A stretch of DNA of 64,000 bases, from assembly GCF_010389155.1 (NCBI RefSeq), contig NC_057768.1, positions 40,217,633 to 40,281,632 on the forward strand. The letters are read 5' to 3'. Shown here one piece after another: positions 24,317 to 35,717 of this stretch. The first letter of the stretch is position 1; each line of letters starts with the position of its first letter. Source of the DNA: Erigeron canadensis (lineage: Eukaryota; Streptophyta; Magnoliopsida; Asterales; Asteraceae). The notes under the pieces are model-generated. The model ran no database searches, had not been told where the DNA came from, and was given only the letters and a program-made list of their open reading frames with translations. Both the position numbers and the translations under genes were made by a program.

Positions 24317-25548
24317 GGTTGATGTTAAGGTCATAATGAAATACCCGTATTTTAGAAAATAAAGGTTTAAAATGTTACTTATTAAAATAAGGGTTTGGAA
24401 GGTAAATTAATTTATTAAGAGCAAATTTGGTAATTTATAAAACTATTTCCATAGTGAGTGTTTATTAAGGGTAATTTCGTAATTTCTTATGTAACTAATG
24501 TGTAATACTTTCTAAAATTGGGGAGTGTGATAATTTTTATAAAGTAGTATAGATAATTAATTGTGTTTTTCTCTTTGTTTAATGCTAAAAACAGATTTTA
24601 CATAGGTGTATGATGTGTTTCAATTTATATTTTTCCCAGTATTTAAGGATACCTGCAATAGCTGTGGTGGCGACAGGTAATGGTAGTGGCACTCGTGGTA
24701 ATAACGGTAAGTGGTTATTAATATAAAAGTAATTGATTTAAAATATATATTGTAGTTATTTTAAGGGTTAATGGATGTAAGTTGTAAATAATTTTATTAA
24801 GATTATCATAGGTATATTAGGTGAAAATAATTGAATTAGTAAATAAATGAGAGTAAAATTTGAATAGATAGAGTTAGAGAAAATTTTAGGATATTCCAGA
24901 TAGATGTAGTATGTGGCTTGATAATGTGTTAAAAGTTAAAGATATTTTAGGTTTTTAAAGCTAAAGAGTTGTTCTATAAAGAAGTAAATATACTTTTAAC
25001 TTTTTTATAGACAAGAAAACACTATAGCTAGGGATGAACAAGAATACCAAAATAGTGAAAGTGAACCGGTACCAATAATCAATACCGATAAAGATTTAAT
25101 ATTGGTACGAGGAAACGGATCACTAGGCCTGATTTTCTAGTATTTCATGTTTTGCTAGATTTTATGTATATATGTTTTCTTCGTTTAATACTTTAATGTA
25201 GTATCTTTATCTTTATCTTTACTCTTTTATAAAGAAAATAACATCTTTTTATTTTAGGTAATTCTACTTTTGAATTATTAGAATTATACTTGACTTTTTA
25301 TATTTTGCCCTTAATGAATTATAACTTACACTTTAAACTTTTATCTTAATAATTAACACTTTAAACCCTTATCTTCTAAAAATTTCAACTATCACAATTA
25401 CATCAACCTACACCACTTGACACAGCCACCACCACCAATAGTACCATCACCGACACCACTAACCCTCCTTCCCTATCACCGTCGCCGCATTGCGCGGGTA
25501 CCATGTTCTTTGTAAATCGAGATTCTTTATGGCATTAAAAGCAATGTT

Positions 25549-27179
25549 TTAGATACCGGTGCGTACTGGTCGGTGCTACCCTTACCGGTACCGGTCAGTC
25601 GTCCAATACGTTGTATCTGGTTTTTGTTTGGTATTTTTACTATTCCTTACTACCGATACTTTTCAGTTTTAGCCGATATTTCCGGTATACCGGTCTCATA
25701 AAACCGGTATATGTTTTTTTTTAAAATATATTTTTTGAATATTCTATTATGCAATTTCTTGTTTGTGAACTTGAAAACTTATATTTTGTTATTAAATACA
25801 TATCTTAAGCATAATCTTAATCTCATCTTAATCTTAATCTTAATATATACTATAAGACAGTTGAACTAATGACTTATTAACCAATTAAATTATCCGATTT
25901 CATCAAATTGATTATCGCTTATGTCATCATTTAGATTAACTACAAATTAAAAATCATAATAATCATTATCTAAATATATTACTCGTATTATATTAGTATT
26001 TACATTCATTTGTAGAAAAGTTTCATTAACTTACATTTTTTTTGTTTTCTATCATTAATTTATATTTTTTAGCCCTAAATATTTAATTTATATTTATTTT
26101 TAGCCATTAAGAAATTCCAACATATTGTCTTCAAAAAATTATTTCAAAACCTAATGAGTTATTAACAAATATTAAATTTGATTTTTTTAAATTATAATAT
26201 TAATATTTAGTTTTATATTTAATATAAACACAATTTAAACTATAAAAACATATCTCAAACATAATAACAGATGATAATATACAACATCATTATCCTAAAC
26301 ACAATAGGAATCACAGAACATGGGACGATCACAGAACAAAACACGATTTACAACAGAAAGTTACTTAAATATTAAATCAAAGTCAATTAGAACTCTATTC
26401 AAAAGTCATTATATCTCTCAGTAAAAAAAGTACATAAATTTTATCATATTTTATATATTAGTTTTGCGTATTAGTGTTTAAAGTTATAGTTGTCACTCAA
26501 TCATGAGTCCTAATTGTTATCAAATAATATAAAAACAATCCTAATTGTTATCTAATTATCATAGGACAAGTGATTGAAAATAAACCTATGCGTGTTATAG
26601 GCCCGCATCATGATTAGATACATATACTTGAATGTCAAGTACAAGATCACAAGTATGTTTATATTTTAATTCTTAATTATAATTCATAATAATATCACAT
26701 TATGAGTACAAACTGGTTTCAAAATATTTTATAATAAAGAAACTATTATATTATGTGCCTTGTGGATTGACTACGACATACAATTTCATCAATATGTCTC
26801 GGCTAATAATGGCAGTGACAAACCTATGATCATTGTACTACAACTGGCAAAATATAACACTTAGAACCGTATATCTTCAAAATTATAAGCTTTTATGACT
26901 TAAATGTAAGAAGATCTAATATTGATAATATCGTAAACCTTGTGTCCAATGTTGGACACGGGTCTAAAATCTAGTTTAGTATTATTTTGAAGTGAATTGT
27001 AATTGTTTTTTACTTATTTTCGTTTTATTGTAACAATTTTAGAACACTTTTCTAAAAAAAAGTAAATTAATAAATTAAAATAATCTAAGAGTGATATCGG
27101 CCGGTAAAACCGACAGTACCGGTGATGTCGGTATTGGGTACCTTCCTGGTATGACTAGCAAACCGATATTTAAAACATT
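25549..27179. mobile_element. TIR element with ATACCGGT-rich ends
   Basis: Left end aatgttttagataccggtgc; right end accgatatttaaaacatt, whose reverse complement (aatgttttaaatatcggt) pairs with the left. Both sub-ends are packed with accggt/ggtacc words. No coding region of its own; the centre is occupied by the Helitron at 25838-26974. Confidence 0.55.
25838..26974 (+). mobile_element. Non-autonomous Helitron
   Basis: 5' end TC followed by ttaatatatactataagaca. The 3' end has the hairpin GTGTCCAATGTTGGACAC (26942-26959), then 11 bases and CTAG (26971-26974), followed by T. A hairpin shortly before a CTRR end inserted at A/T is the Helitron signature. The body is about 1.1 kb, AT-rich, with no Rep/helicase ORF. 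Confidence 0.65.
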
Positions 27180-27309
27180 AATTAAATTGGTAATATCTAT
27201 GATTTAATTCCATTCGTTCAATCAATTGGAAAACTAATTTGTATACCTTTTCATGATTAATGGGTTTTGTTTTTTTTTTTTATAATTAATTTAAGAACTT
27301 AAACATTTA

Positions 27310-27455
27310 GTTGGATTTTATGTTTTTTTTGACTTAATAAATAAAAATAACTGTCAATTACTTATATTTTACTTAATACATACAAACATTTTTAATGCAT
27401 TCAGTCACTTAATACACTCAGTATTTAATACCTAAATAAAGAAACGTACCCTAAG
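27310..27455 (-). mobile_element. MITE copy 3 (same family as 6534-6729)
   Basis: Reverse orientation: ttttttttgacttaataaat, aactgtcaattacttatatt, ttaatgcattcagtcactta and a right end cgtacccta match the complement of the copies at 6534 and 14499. Shorter than copy 1. Confidence 0.6.
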
Positions 27456-28618
27456 TTCCATCTCTTGTTAGTGTTTGAATCAATTAAGCAAAGGTTCTTT
27501 TAATTTTGTAATAAATGATTAATCATCCTAACTCATATGCCTAACATCAATCTAAAACTTTTGTAATATGTTGTAAATTACGAGTTTGACACGTGGAATT
27601 CACTAATTCTCTTTTTTCAGACATATTGGTCGGTTGGCATTACTATCTGAAAAGTTGTAGGTTACTTGTTCACCAACGGAGTTTGAGCCGTAGCCACTTT
27701 TGTTTGAGTGTATATGTGTTTGGGTTTGGATTTTTGTGTATGTTGCGGTGAGTTTATTATCGGATTATGGTAGCTACTTGTTTTAGAAAGAAGGCAAAGG
27801 GAGATAAAGTCTTTTTGGCCAATTCAGTACCAAAGAGGTACAAAACCGAAATTCTCGGTACCAAAACTGGTATTGATACCGGTAGATAAAAAATTTTGGG
27901 ATTTTTTGGGTTCGGTACGGTGCTGTTACCGCCATCCCAAATATGGGCACCTACACGAAACGACAGATGACGAAACACAACATGCAAGGTGTTGTGACTA
28001 CGTAAATTTCAAACCAAACACTTGTATAAGATAATGAAAACATATTATCTGCATAACGTAAATTGATATATAGTACGAGTAATACTTTTGAAATAAGGCA
28101 GTCAATTCTTTTAAGAAAAATATTTTTTCATTTTCTTTAAAAAAAAAAGAAAGTAATAACTTAATGCATATAAGCAAAACAGAGCTAACACCTTCCTATT
28201 TATGGTGTTTCCGTTCAAGCAATATGTCTTAGGTTCATTTCCACTTGCCAGCAAATACATTGCAATTTCTGAAAGGATTGATAATGTTACCTATGTATTA
28301 AATAGTGGCAATACTTGCAATTTTTAGAATACCCGGGGTGGTTATTGCACATTCTAATTTCTCAAGGCATATGCTTCTCGTGTTCCTTTATATACTTGGT
28401 GGAATATTAATTAGCATATTCCTGGCACGTTTGGAATAATATAAAATATAACAATTATTTGAAAAACAAAATTGTATTTGCTAATCTAATAATATAGAAA
28501 CATAGTATCCTCACTAAAATCGAAAAACCTTAGAAATATCTACGCATACATATATTCATTTTTTTTTCACATAACTTAAACTCAAATATGTGTGTGTTTT
28601 ATTTACCCCAAAATATGT

Positions 28619-28621
<3 letters not shown>

Positions 28622-28656
<35 letters not shown>
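28622..28656. repeat. (AT)n microsatellite
   Basis: Seventeen or so uninterrupted AT units, about 415 bp before the VDAC start codon. Confidence 0.95.
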
Positions 28657-28659
<3 letters not shown>

Positions 28660-29071
28660 TTTTTTAAAAACTTTTCGTTCTAAAATATGGTATGTCTATC
28701 GTTAGGATGCGTCACATATTACCGAATATTTCAACTTGAACCAGAACACAAAATCATGTTAGCAATTATAAATTGGATGATGATAAAAATTAGATACAAC
28801 CATCTAGATATATGTGCGTGTGTGGAAAAATAAGATAATAATCATCAGCGGCATATAAATGACCAGGTGTAATTATGATGATGTTGATCAACGGCTTACA
28901 AATTCCTTCCGAATGTGAAGAAAAAACCCGTCCAGCCCAACAAACTCCTTCAACTTTATTAATTCGAATATTATCCATTTATTTATTCCCACACACAAAA
29001 ACAAGAACACACCACATTAATATCATATCTGTAGAAGAAGAACACTAATAATATAACTACTACTAATAAAG

Positions 29072-31466
29072 ATGGGAAAAGGTCCTGGTCTATATCCCGA
29101 TATCGGCAAAAAAGCCAAAGGTATGTTATAATTATACATACATATACTACTAGCTAGTCCATTTATATTTTTCATTCTTTTATTAATTCAATGGTACCAC
29201 ATATCACATATGTTTTTTATATTCAAGAAATGTTTTGTTCTTTCTTTTTAATTTGCATATATATATATAGAGAGAGATAAAGATACGTACATATCGATGA
29301 TTGTATTAATATACAATGAATCAAATTAATTAATCTGTACGTACGTGATTGTTACACTGCAGATCTTTTGTACAAGGATTACCAATGCGACCATAAGTTT
29401 TCTCTCACTACCTACTCCGCCAATGGACTTGTATCCCTCTCTTACTCTCTTTATATATGATTTGTTATATACATATATATATTCAATATTTGTTTATAGT
29501 ATGACATCGATACATGGTTTGTCATTGGATTTTATTATAAATATAAATATGAATATCAAAATGCATCTGGGTTCAATGTTAAGATATCAGTACTAGCTGG
29601 TGGATGTATAAACCCAAAGTTGGTTCTCCAAAAAATTTACGGATTTGGAGTGATATTTTCGGATTTATTAAAACAACAAGGACAAAAAGTGACAAGCTTG
29701 CAAAGTTATAACTCTAGGATAGACTTGACAAAAGTTGAAGTTAGATGGGTTGTAAAGGTAACTTGTAGTTGGGTATCGGTTGTAACATTAATACTCCGTA
29801 TTACTTTTGTGGTCAAAAGTATACTTTTTGCACAATTACTGTTTTTAATAATGTCACTGAAGTATATATGAATGTACCTGATTCAAACAATAAGGTACCA
29901 TAAATGTAGTTGAGTGACTTTCTTAAACCCAAAAAACCTATTGACTGACTTAATATTTTGGTAACAAGACAGGTGGTCTAGTGTGGTTTCTCTCTAACCA
30001 CAAGGTTATATGTATATTTGGCCAAGTTGAAATATGATATAGAACCAAAATTTGCATACATTCTCGCATTTTCAAGCTGTTTATGGGCTGAGAAAATAAA
30101 TATTGCCAGCCAGAGTGATTATTTATGTGAGCAAGCATTTAAGCAGCATCATTTTCTTCGACATATAGTTTTGCTGGAACTTAAGCGAGAAGGGTGCTAC
30201 TGTGCTAGTAGGTTGGTCATTGTTATAAAAGTATACAAGTCATAAAACTTAAGCGAATAGGGTGCTACTGTGCTAGTGCTCGAAGCTTTAGCATAATTGT
30301 CAGTATTCTTTGATTTTTATTACTGCCTAGTTAAATTTGATTTGCAGTATTGCTAATGTCTGGTTTAATTCCAGGCCATTACCTCGTCAGGAACTAAGAA
30401 GGGTGAGGCATTCTTGGCAGATGTCAGTACTAAACTAACTAACAAAAACATCACAACTGATGTCAAAGTGGACACAAATTCAAAGGTAAGTAAGTAACCA
30501 TGATTTATTCACTTTTCTATTTGATCGGAATGGTTTTACCAGTTTACGTTAGTAACCTGTTATCTAAAATGTCCTAATTCGTGATCATCTATAAGTATTC
30601 TTCTTATTGCCGTCCTCCTCATGCTCTGAACTGTGCTAATACTTGATTTTTTTAGAACTTAAAGGCAACTGATCATAATGTCTTACTATTTGCATTACTG
30701 TAACCTTGTAGCTATTAACGACTATCACAATTGATGAAGCTGCACCTGGACTGAAGACCATCTTGAGCTTCATCGTTCCTGATCAGAGATCTGGCAAAGT
30801 ATCTATTAAATCCTTACATTACTCTAACAGATGTTTTTTTTTCAATTAGTAATGTTTATACCCTGTGTCTGGTTAGGTCGAACTTCAGTACTTGCATGAG
30901 TATGCAGGAATTAGCACCAGTGTCGGTTTGACTGCTAGCCCCATAATCAACTTCTCTGGGGTAGCTGGAAACAACACACTGGCATTTGGGACTGATGTTT
31001 CTTTTGACACTGATTCTGGTAATTTTACCAAATACAATGCAGCCCTGAGCTACACGACTTCTGACCTCATTGCATCGTTGACACTGTAAGCGTTTCTCAA
31101 TTTATCACACAATTGTTTTCGGTATCACAACATTTGACAAATATGTGTGGTTGTTACAGGAATGATAAAACGGACACGCTTACAGCTTCTTACTACCACA
31201 CAGTAAGCCCATTAACCAACACAGCAGTCGGTGCTGAGTTGAGCCATGTGTTCTCAGGCAACGAGAACTATCTGACGATTGGGACGCAACATTCACTAGA
31301 CCCGTTGACCACGGTCAAGGCTCGGGTCAACAATGCTGGCATGGCAAGTGCTCTCCTGCAGCATGAATGGCGTCCAAAGTCCTTGATCACCATATCAGGA
31401 GAAGTGGACACTAGGGCTATTGATAAGAGTGCAAAGGTTGGACTGGCTGTCGCTCTAAAGCCTTGA
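29072..31466 (+). CDS. VDAC: Mitochondrial outer-membrane porin (VDAC)
   Basis: Voltage-dependent anion channel, a 19-strand beta-barrel that passes metabolites across the outer mitochondrial membrane. Six exons: 29072-29120, 29363-29430, 30375-30485, 30712-30798, 30877-31085 and 31160-31466; 831 nt, 276 aa, the usual length of plant VDACs. Residues 1 to about 20 ([20 protein letters not shown]) form the N-terminal helix. The eukaryotic porin GLK motif is present (APGLKTI). Later strands show [31 protein letters not shown] [26 protein letters not shown] and the terminal VALKP. All junctions are GT/AG and phases agree. The start matches the family N-terminus. A decayed tandem copy begins at 47244, with a 12.6-kb retrotransposon between them. 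Confidence 0.96.
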
Positions 31467-32414
31467 ACACCAGACACGCTTCACTATCAATCCTATCATT
31501 GCGGATTTATAGCAGAGAAATAAGGCGGGTTGATGTTGATTTTCCCATTGAGAATGTTGGACCAAACTGCCATTTATTTTTCTTGTAAAAGTTGTTAATT
31601 GATTTGGTCTGCATTGTTAACATTGGATCGGTTGCTATCAAAGCAAACATTTATTGAATTTGGTTGATCATCATCTGATTACTCTCTCAAACATTTTTCT
31701 ACTTTCCGAAAAGCAAACTCTGTCAAACATTTCAAGGGAATTAATGTGAATGATTTTCAACAAGAGAAACCACATGTTGTGATTTGTGAATGAAACAATA
31801 TCGTTGGGTTTGTAAGAAAGAATGAATGGGGCACAAGTATAATAAGCTGCAGGATTGACCCGAAACGAATATCTTAAACTTATCTCATGGTCGCATTACA
31901 GATTCACTCACAACTTTTTCTTCCCTTTTCGGCACTAAGAAAATTGATTTTTTTTGGTTCATTTTCAGGCCAAAACACCAACTTTGACATGATATAATCT
32001 ACTCATCTTGTTATTCACTTCTTGTAAAATTACCTCTTTGTAAATGTAGACATGTCACGTTTGAATGGTTGTAATAACATCAAATTAGGTTAATACTAAA
32101 AACAAAAAAAACAAAAAATATCATCAATATAGTTGTTAAAGTCTATAGTTAGCAACGTTTGTTAATTAACGGAAACAATGATACAATATATTTAGTTGAG
32201 TAAAAAAAGAGTTAATACATAAAGTTTTCTCCATTTAGGTTAATACATAAAGTTTCTTCCTACCAAGTATTAAGGGTGATGGGGCTTTTTAACGTAAACT
32301 CGGTCAAGACAACGTAAACTGGATCTCCTATTGCGGACAAATGATCCACATCTTTAGGAAAAAAAAAGTTGGAGTATATACCTTTTCATTTGACTATACT
32401 CAAATATGTACTTA
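31467..32414. other. VDAC 3' flank
   Basis: The first 150 bp (gttgatgttgattttcccat) resembles the 3' flank of the second VDAC copy (61080-61110), so the UTR was duplicated too. The rest is AT-rich without a gene, ending at the TAAAG target site. Confidence 0.5.
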
Positions 32415-32419
32415 TAAAG

Positions 32420-34598
32420 TGTGACAACTCGTAATTTATTAACGACGAGTTAGTCTTAATCTCGATCATTATTATAATTTCGTCTAATTTAGAGATTTTG
32501 ACGTGGGAATTATTAGATAATGGAACATTTGATGTAGTTCAATTAAACGTATCCTGATAACGTAGACTATTAGCTATCTAGACGAATGCCGAGTCTTAAA
32601 TATAACTTTAAATAAATATTTAAAAGTTATGTCTTGTACAAAATAAATAAACTGTCTAAACTTAATATTTTAAAGTTTACTTTGACAGGAATATTATAGA
32701 CTCGTTTTAATTTAAATAACACGAGAGAAAATACCTTTACTTTAAATTATAACCTTTTAGTCATACGGCATTTAATCGTAAGTATTTTACCAAATTAAGG
32801 GTATAAAATATCTTAACTTAAGGCCACATGGGCCAGTTCACTTGTTTGTGTGGAGGGAAAAAGAACACCAAACCCCCTACCCTTTTTCCTTCTCCTTTGA
32901 TGCTGCATCGAGACACACATAAACACACATACAAAAACCCTCTCAAACTTTTCCCCCTGATCAGTGTCAACTAGAAATAAATCAAAGGAAGAATATTTTG
33001 TTTTGTTGTTACAACAATCAACTAACAAGAACTTTCGACATCACCATCTTCATCTAATTCATCTCTTTTCAAGAACATTAAATTGGTAAGTAACTTTTTT
33101 TTTTCTTAACTTTGATTTTAAATAAATTCAACCTTAGGGTTTATTTCAGTTATGTGATTAAATTAGTAGCCAAAAAGATAAAATAAGTTTTGGGTTCTGT
33201 TGATTTATGAGATTTTGATTAGAAGTAAGTATTTGAAATCAAAAAGTGTTTGGATTTGTAAATGGCTAGTGAAATGGATAGTTCAGGTCTTTTGAACATG
33301 TCTGAAGTTGTTGCACTCAAAAGGGTTGGTTATAAAACGATTTGGATTGCGGAAAAAGGTCGAAAACTCAATATTTAGTCATTCTGGTCATCTTTTGTGT
33401 CTCATCGCGCCGCGATTTTTGTTGCTGTCCAACAGTTTCAAAAGATGTTAACTTACAAACTTGAACTTTGTTTATATAGTTTAGTACTCGAGATTACCTT
33501 ATAAGGTCAGTAACAGTGACGTTAGAAACTTGACTAAAATAAAATGGACGTTTAAATCACACTCTTGGTCGTGGCATTCTAGGGTGGATAGCTAAGTAGT
33601 TGTACGTAGGATACTTGTCGTCGTGAGTTTTGATCCTCATTATTGGTAATCATATCATAGGTTTTGGATAACGTGGAGAATTGACTGTCGATCTTCTCAA
33701 GCACTTAGATTGCTAAGGTGAGTTTATGGCGCCCTTTTTCCTTTTTACTTTGGGCCTGAAAAGCATGTACTGTTGTATACACGACTACTTTATAAATGAT
33801 TTGTCTTTGTCTATGTCATGTGATTTGGCTACTTAAATCATTTGCCTTATGTTTGTCATGTTGACGGCTGTCTGAAAATGTGTATACATGTCTTATGAAA
33901 TTTTGTTCTATGTGACTTAGACTTGCCATGTTGTCGGCTGACTAAATGTTTATGTGTTTGACAGACTAAAATGTTCCCCTTATGTAGTTATTACCATTAT
34001 GAGATCCTAATGGTTGTCTTGTCAGATTTTGTTCCTGACTGTCATGGTTCTGGTCCACACCCCACTTTAGATGGGAAATCCTGTGTGAGGCATATTAGTC
34101 ATATTGTCGGACTTAGGTCTGGACTGTCATTATATATTGTTGGATTTTGCTCCCGGCTGTCTTGTCTTAAATAACTACATGTCATTGTGTATTCTCAATG
34201 ACGACTAAACTTTGGTCAAACACACTGTAAACTCACCAACTATTTCGATAGTTGATCCTCTCAAATTTCATGCTTTTCAGGTAACCAACAGTAAGTCTTG
34301 GATCATCTTGGCATTTTAGGGCCATTCTTTTGACTTTGGACGTACAATTAACGTCAGACATATGAGAACTATCATCTTATTAGTTTAATCGTACTAGACT
34401 GTCCAAATATTTATCTTGTATTTAGTGGGCCAAATTCCATATATGGATGACTTGTATCCGTATTCTGGGGTTCACATTTGAACGATTGTACTTGTATTAG
34501 ACTTGTATTTGGTATTAAATAGATGTAATTTTTATTAGCCTTTGGTTAGTACGCAGTTATTTGTTAACCCTGTATTTCCGCTACAACGGGGTGTGACA
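32420..34598 (+). repeat. 5' LTR of the Tekay-like element
   Basis: 2179 bp, begins TGTGACAACTCG and ends GGTGTGACA. Nearly identical to 42946-45059 except for about 68 bp at 32922-32990 (between gacacacat and gaagaatatt) that the 3' LTR lacks. The short ORF 33971-34174 is repeated in the other LTR and is not a gene. Confidence 0.93.
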
Positions 34599-34601
34599 AA
34601 A

Positions 34602-34617
34602 ATTGGTATCAAGAGCC
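34602..34617 (+). promoter_or_regulatory. Primer-binding site
   Basis: TTGGTATCAAGAGCC, four bases after the 5' LTR, fits initiator-Met tRNA (TGGTATCAGAGC) with one inserted A. Confidence 0.75.
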
Positions 34618-35061
34618 AAGGTTATAGTTAATACAGAGTTTTTCTGGAGGAAAACTCAATCTATAGCCATTGTCGTTTCAAAAGGAAATCTAAGTCTATT
34701 AAGGTTTAGGATACTTATTTCAAGAGTTATATTATTTGTCTATAATTAGACCTAACCTGATCAACTACGTCCCGATTATGTAAAATAATATAAGGCTCGA
34801 AATAAATATCCTAGCTTTTGTATATACGTGATAATTTGGACTATATTAATAACATACTGTAGATGTGGTGGGAAGGCTGCGGGTGACCCTATGTATAAAC
34901 ATTGAAGGTATGTTACAAATAGAAACCCAAATCGTATGTGTATACATTTAGACGAAGATCTCTTTAAAAACTCATGTATTGCGTACTGTTTCAGTCATTT
35001 GACTCGTATTGTCTCATCCATTAGACTTATACGGATATGTTTTCTACCTTTCAGACTTATC

Positions 35062-35717
35062 ATGTTGGACGGAGCTAGCTCTTATGCTGTTGTTCCTGGT
35101 ACTCCTCGAGTTCTTGTGGTAGCTAACTCTATTCCCAGTGTTCCTAACTCTTCTAAAGAGGAACCAATGGAGGCTTCGGGCAATGAATCTCGCCCTATTA
35201 ATCTGGTATCATCGTCCAGTGAATCTGGAAATGAGCATGTGTCTATCCATGTTCAACCACCTCTGTCACTGGTAGCTCCATATCAGAGGAGAACTACCGA
35301 GGGAGCTCGTCTGCCTTATACTCCTCGAGATCCTAATGCTCCTGGTCCTTCTGCACCAGTCCAGGACAACCTTGGGTTTGGTCCTTCATTCTTCCTGGGC
35401 GATCCGTATGCTGCGGGTCCCTCCAGAGTGCCTGTTTACAACCCCAATCTTGTTATGCCCGTTGCAACTGAAGCTCATAGGTCGGAATATGCTCTCCGAC
35501 AAATGTCAAGGATGAACAACTCTCTCATCCGTACTAGAGAGGCTATTGAGAATCAAGCTCAAGGATTGACTGGAGCTTATCAGCATGCTTCTGATGCTAT
35601 GACAGTTGCTAGGGAGGAGAAGGAGAGTGCTTCTGATGCTATGACTGTCGCTAGGGAGGGGAAGGAGACTATCTGGACTGCGATATGGATACTATCAGTC
35701 TTGGTGGTTTTGGTCAT
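35062..35717 (+). CDS. Extra ORF before gag in the Tekay-like element, cut by a solo LTR
   Basis: Function unknown. From the ATG at 35062 (an upstream in-frame ATG is at 34936) the protein is Ser/Pro-rich, with PYTPRDPNAPGPSAP-type stretches. It then has a 14-residue repeat (ASDAMTVAREEKES, ASDAMTVAREGKET) in a likely helical region and a hydrophobic C-terminal segment (IWILSVLVVLVI). The reading frame runs into the solo LTR at 35718 and ends artificially at 35766. Beyond the LTR, from 37891, the same frame resumes for about ten hydrophobic codons and a stop, so the undisturbed protein would have ended in a membrane-spanning tail. Not part of the standard gag-pol layout; no family recognised. 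Confidence 0.6.

Larger units (their letters stand above)
25031..27938. mobile_element. Possible outer inverted-repeat element
   Basis: The left end gggatgaacaagaatacc, followed by gaaccggtaccaataatc, has a loose inverted match at the right end (catccc at 27933-27938, preceded by ggtaccaaaactggtattga). It encloses the elements at 25549-27179 and 27310-27455. Similarity of the two ends is only moderate, so the limits are tentative. Confidence 0.35.
21069..28260. repeat. Segmental duplication, copy B (expanded by insertions)
   Basis: Homologous to 16742-19935 in three blocks: 21069-23870, about 24555-24645, and about 27945-28260. The gaps between blocks are filled by DNA absent from copy A: 23875-24550 with a MITE, and 24650-27940 with nested elements. 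A stretch at about 21700-21830 (around cgctacaacgataacaaaaa) is also missing from copy A. Apart from the truncated B3 copy, no gene is seen in 21498-29071. Confidence 0.8.

Noticed and set aside
33971..34174. 67-codon ORF repeated at 44432-44635
   Set aside because: Both lie inside the LTRs of the Tekay-like element; the repetition reflects the LTR pair, not a gene family.
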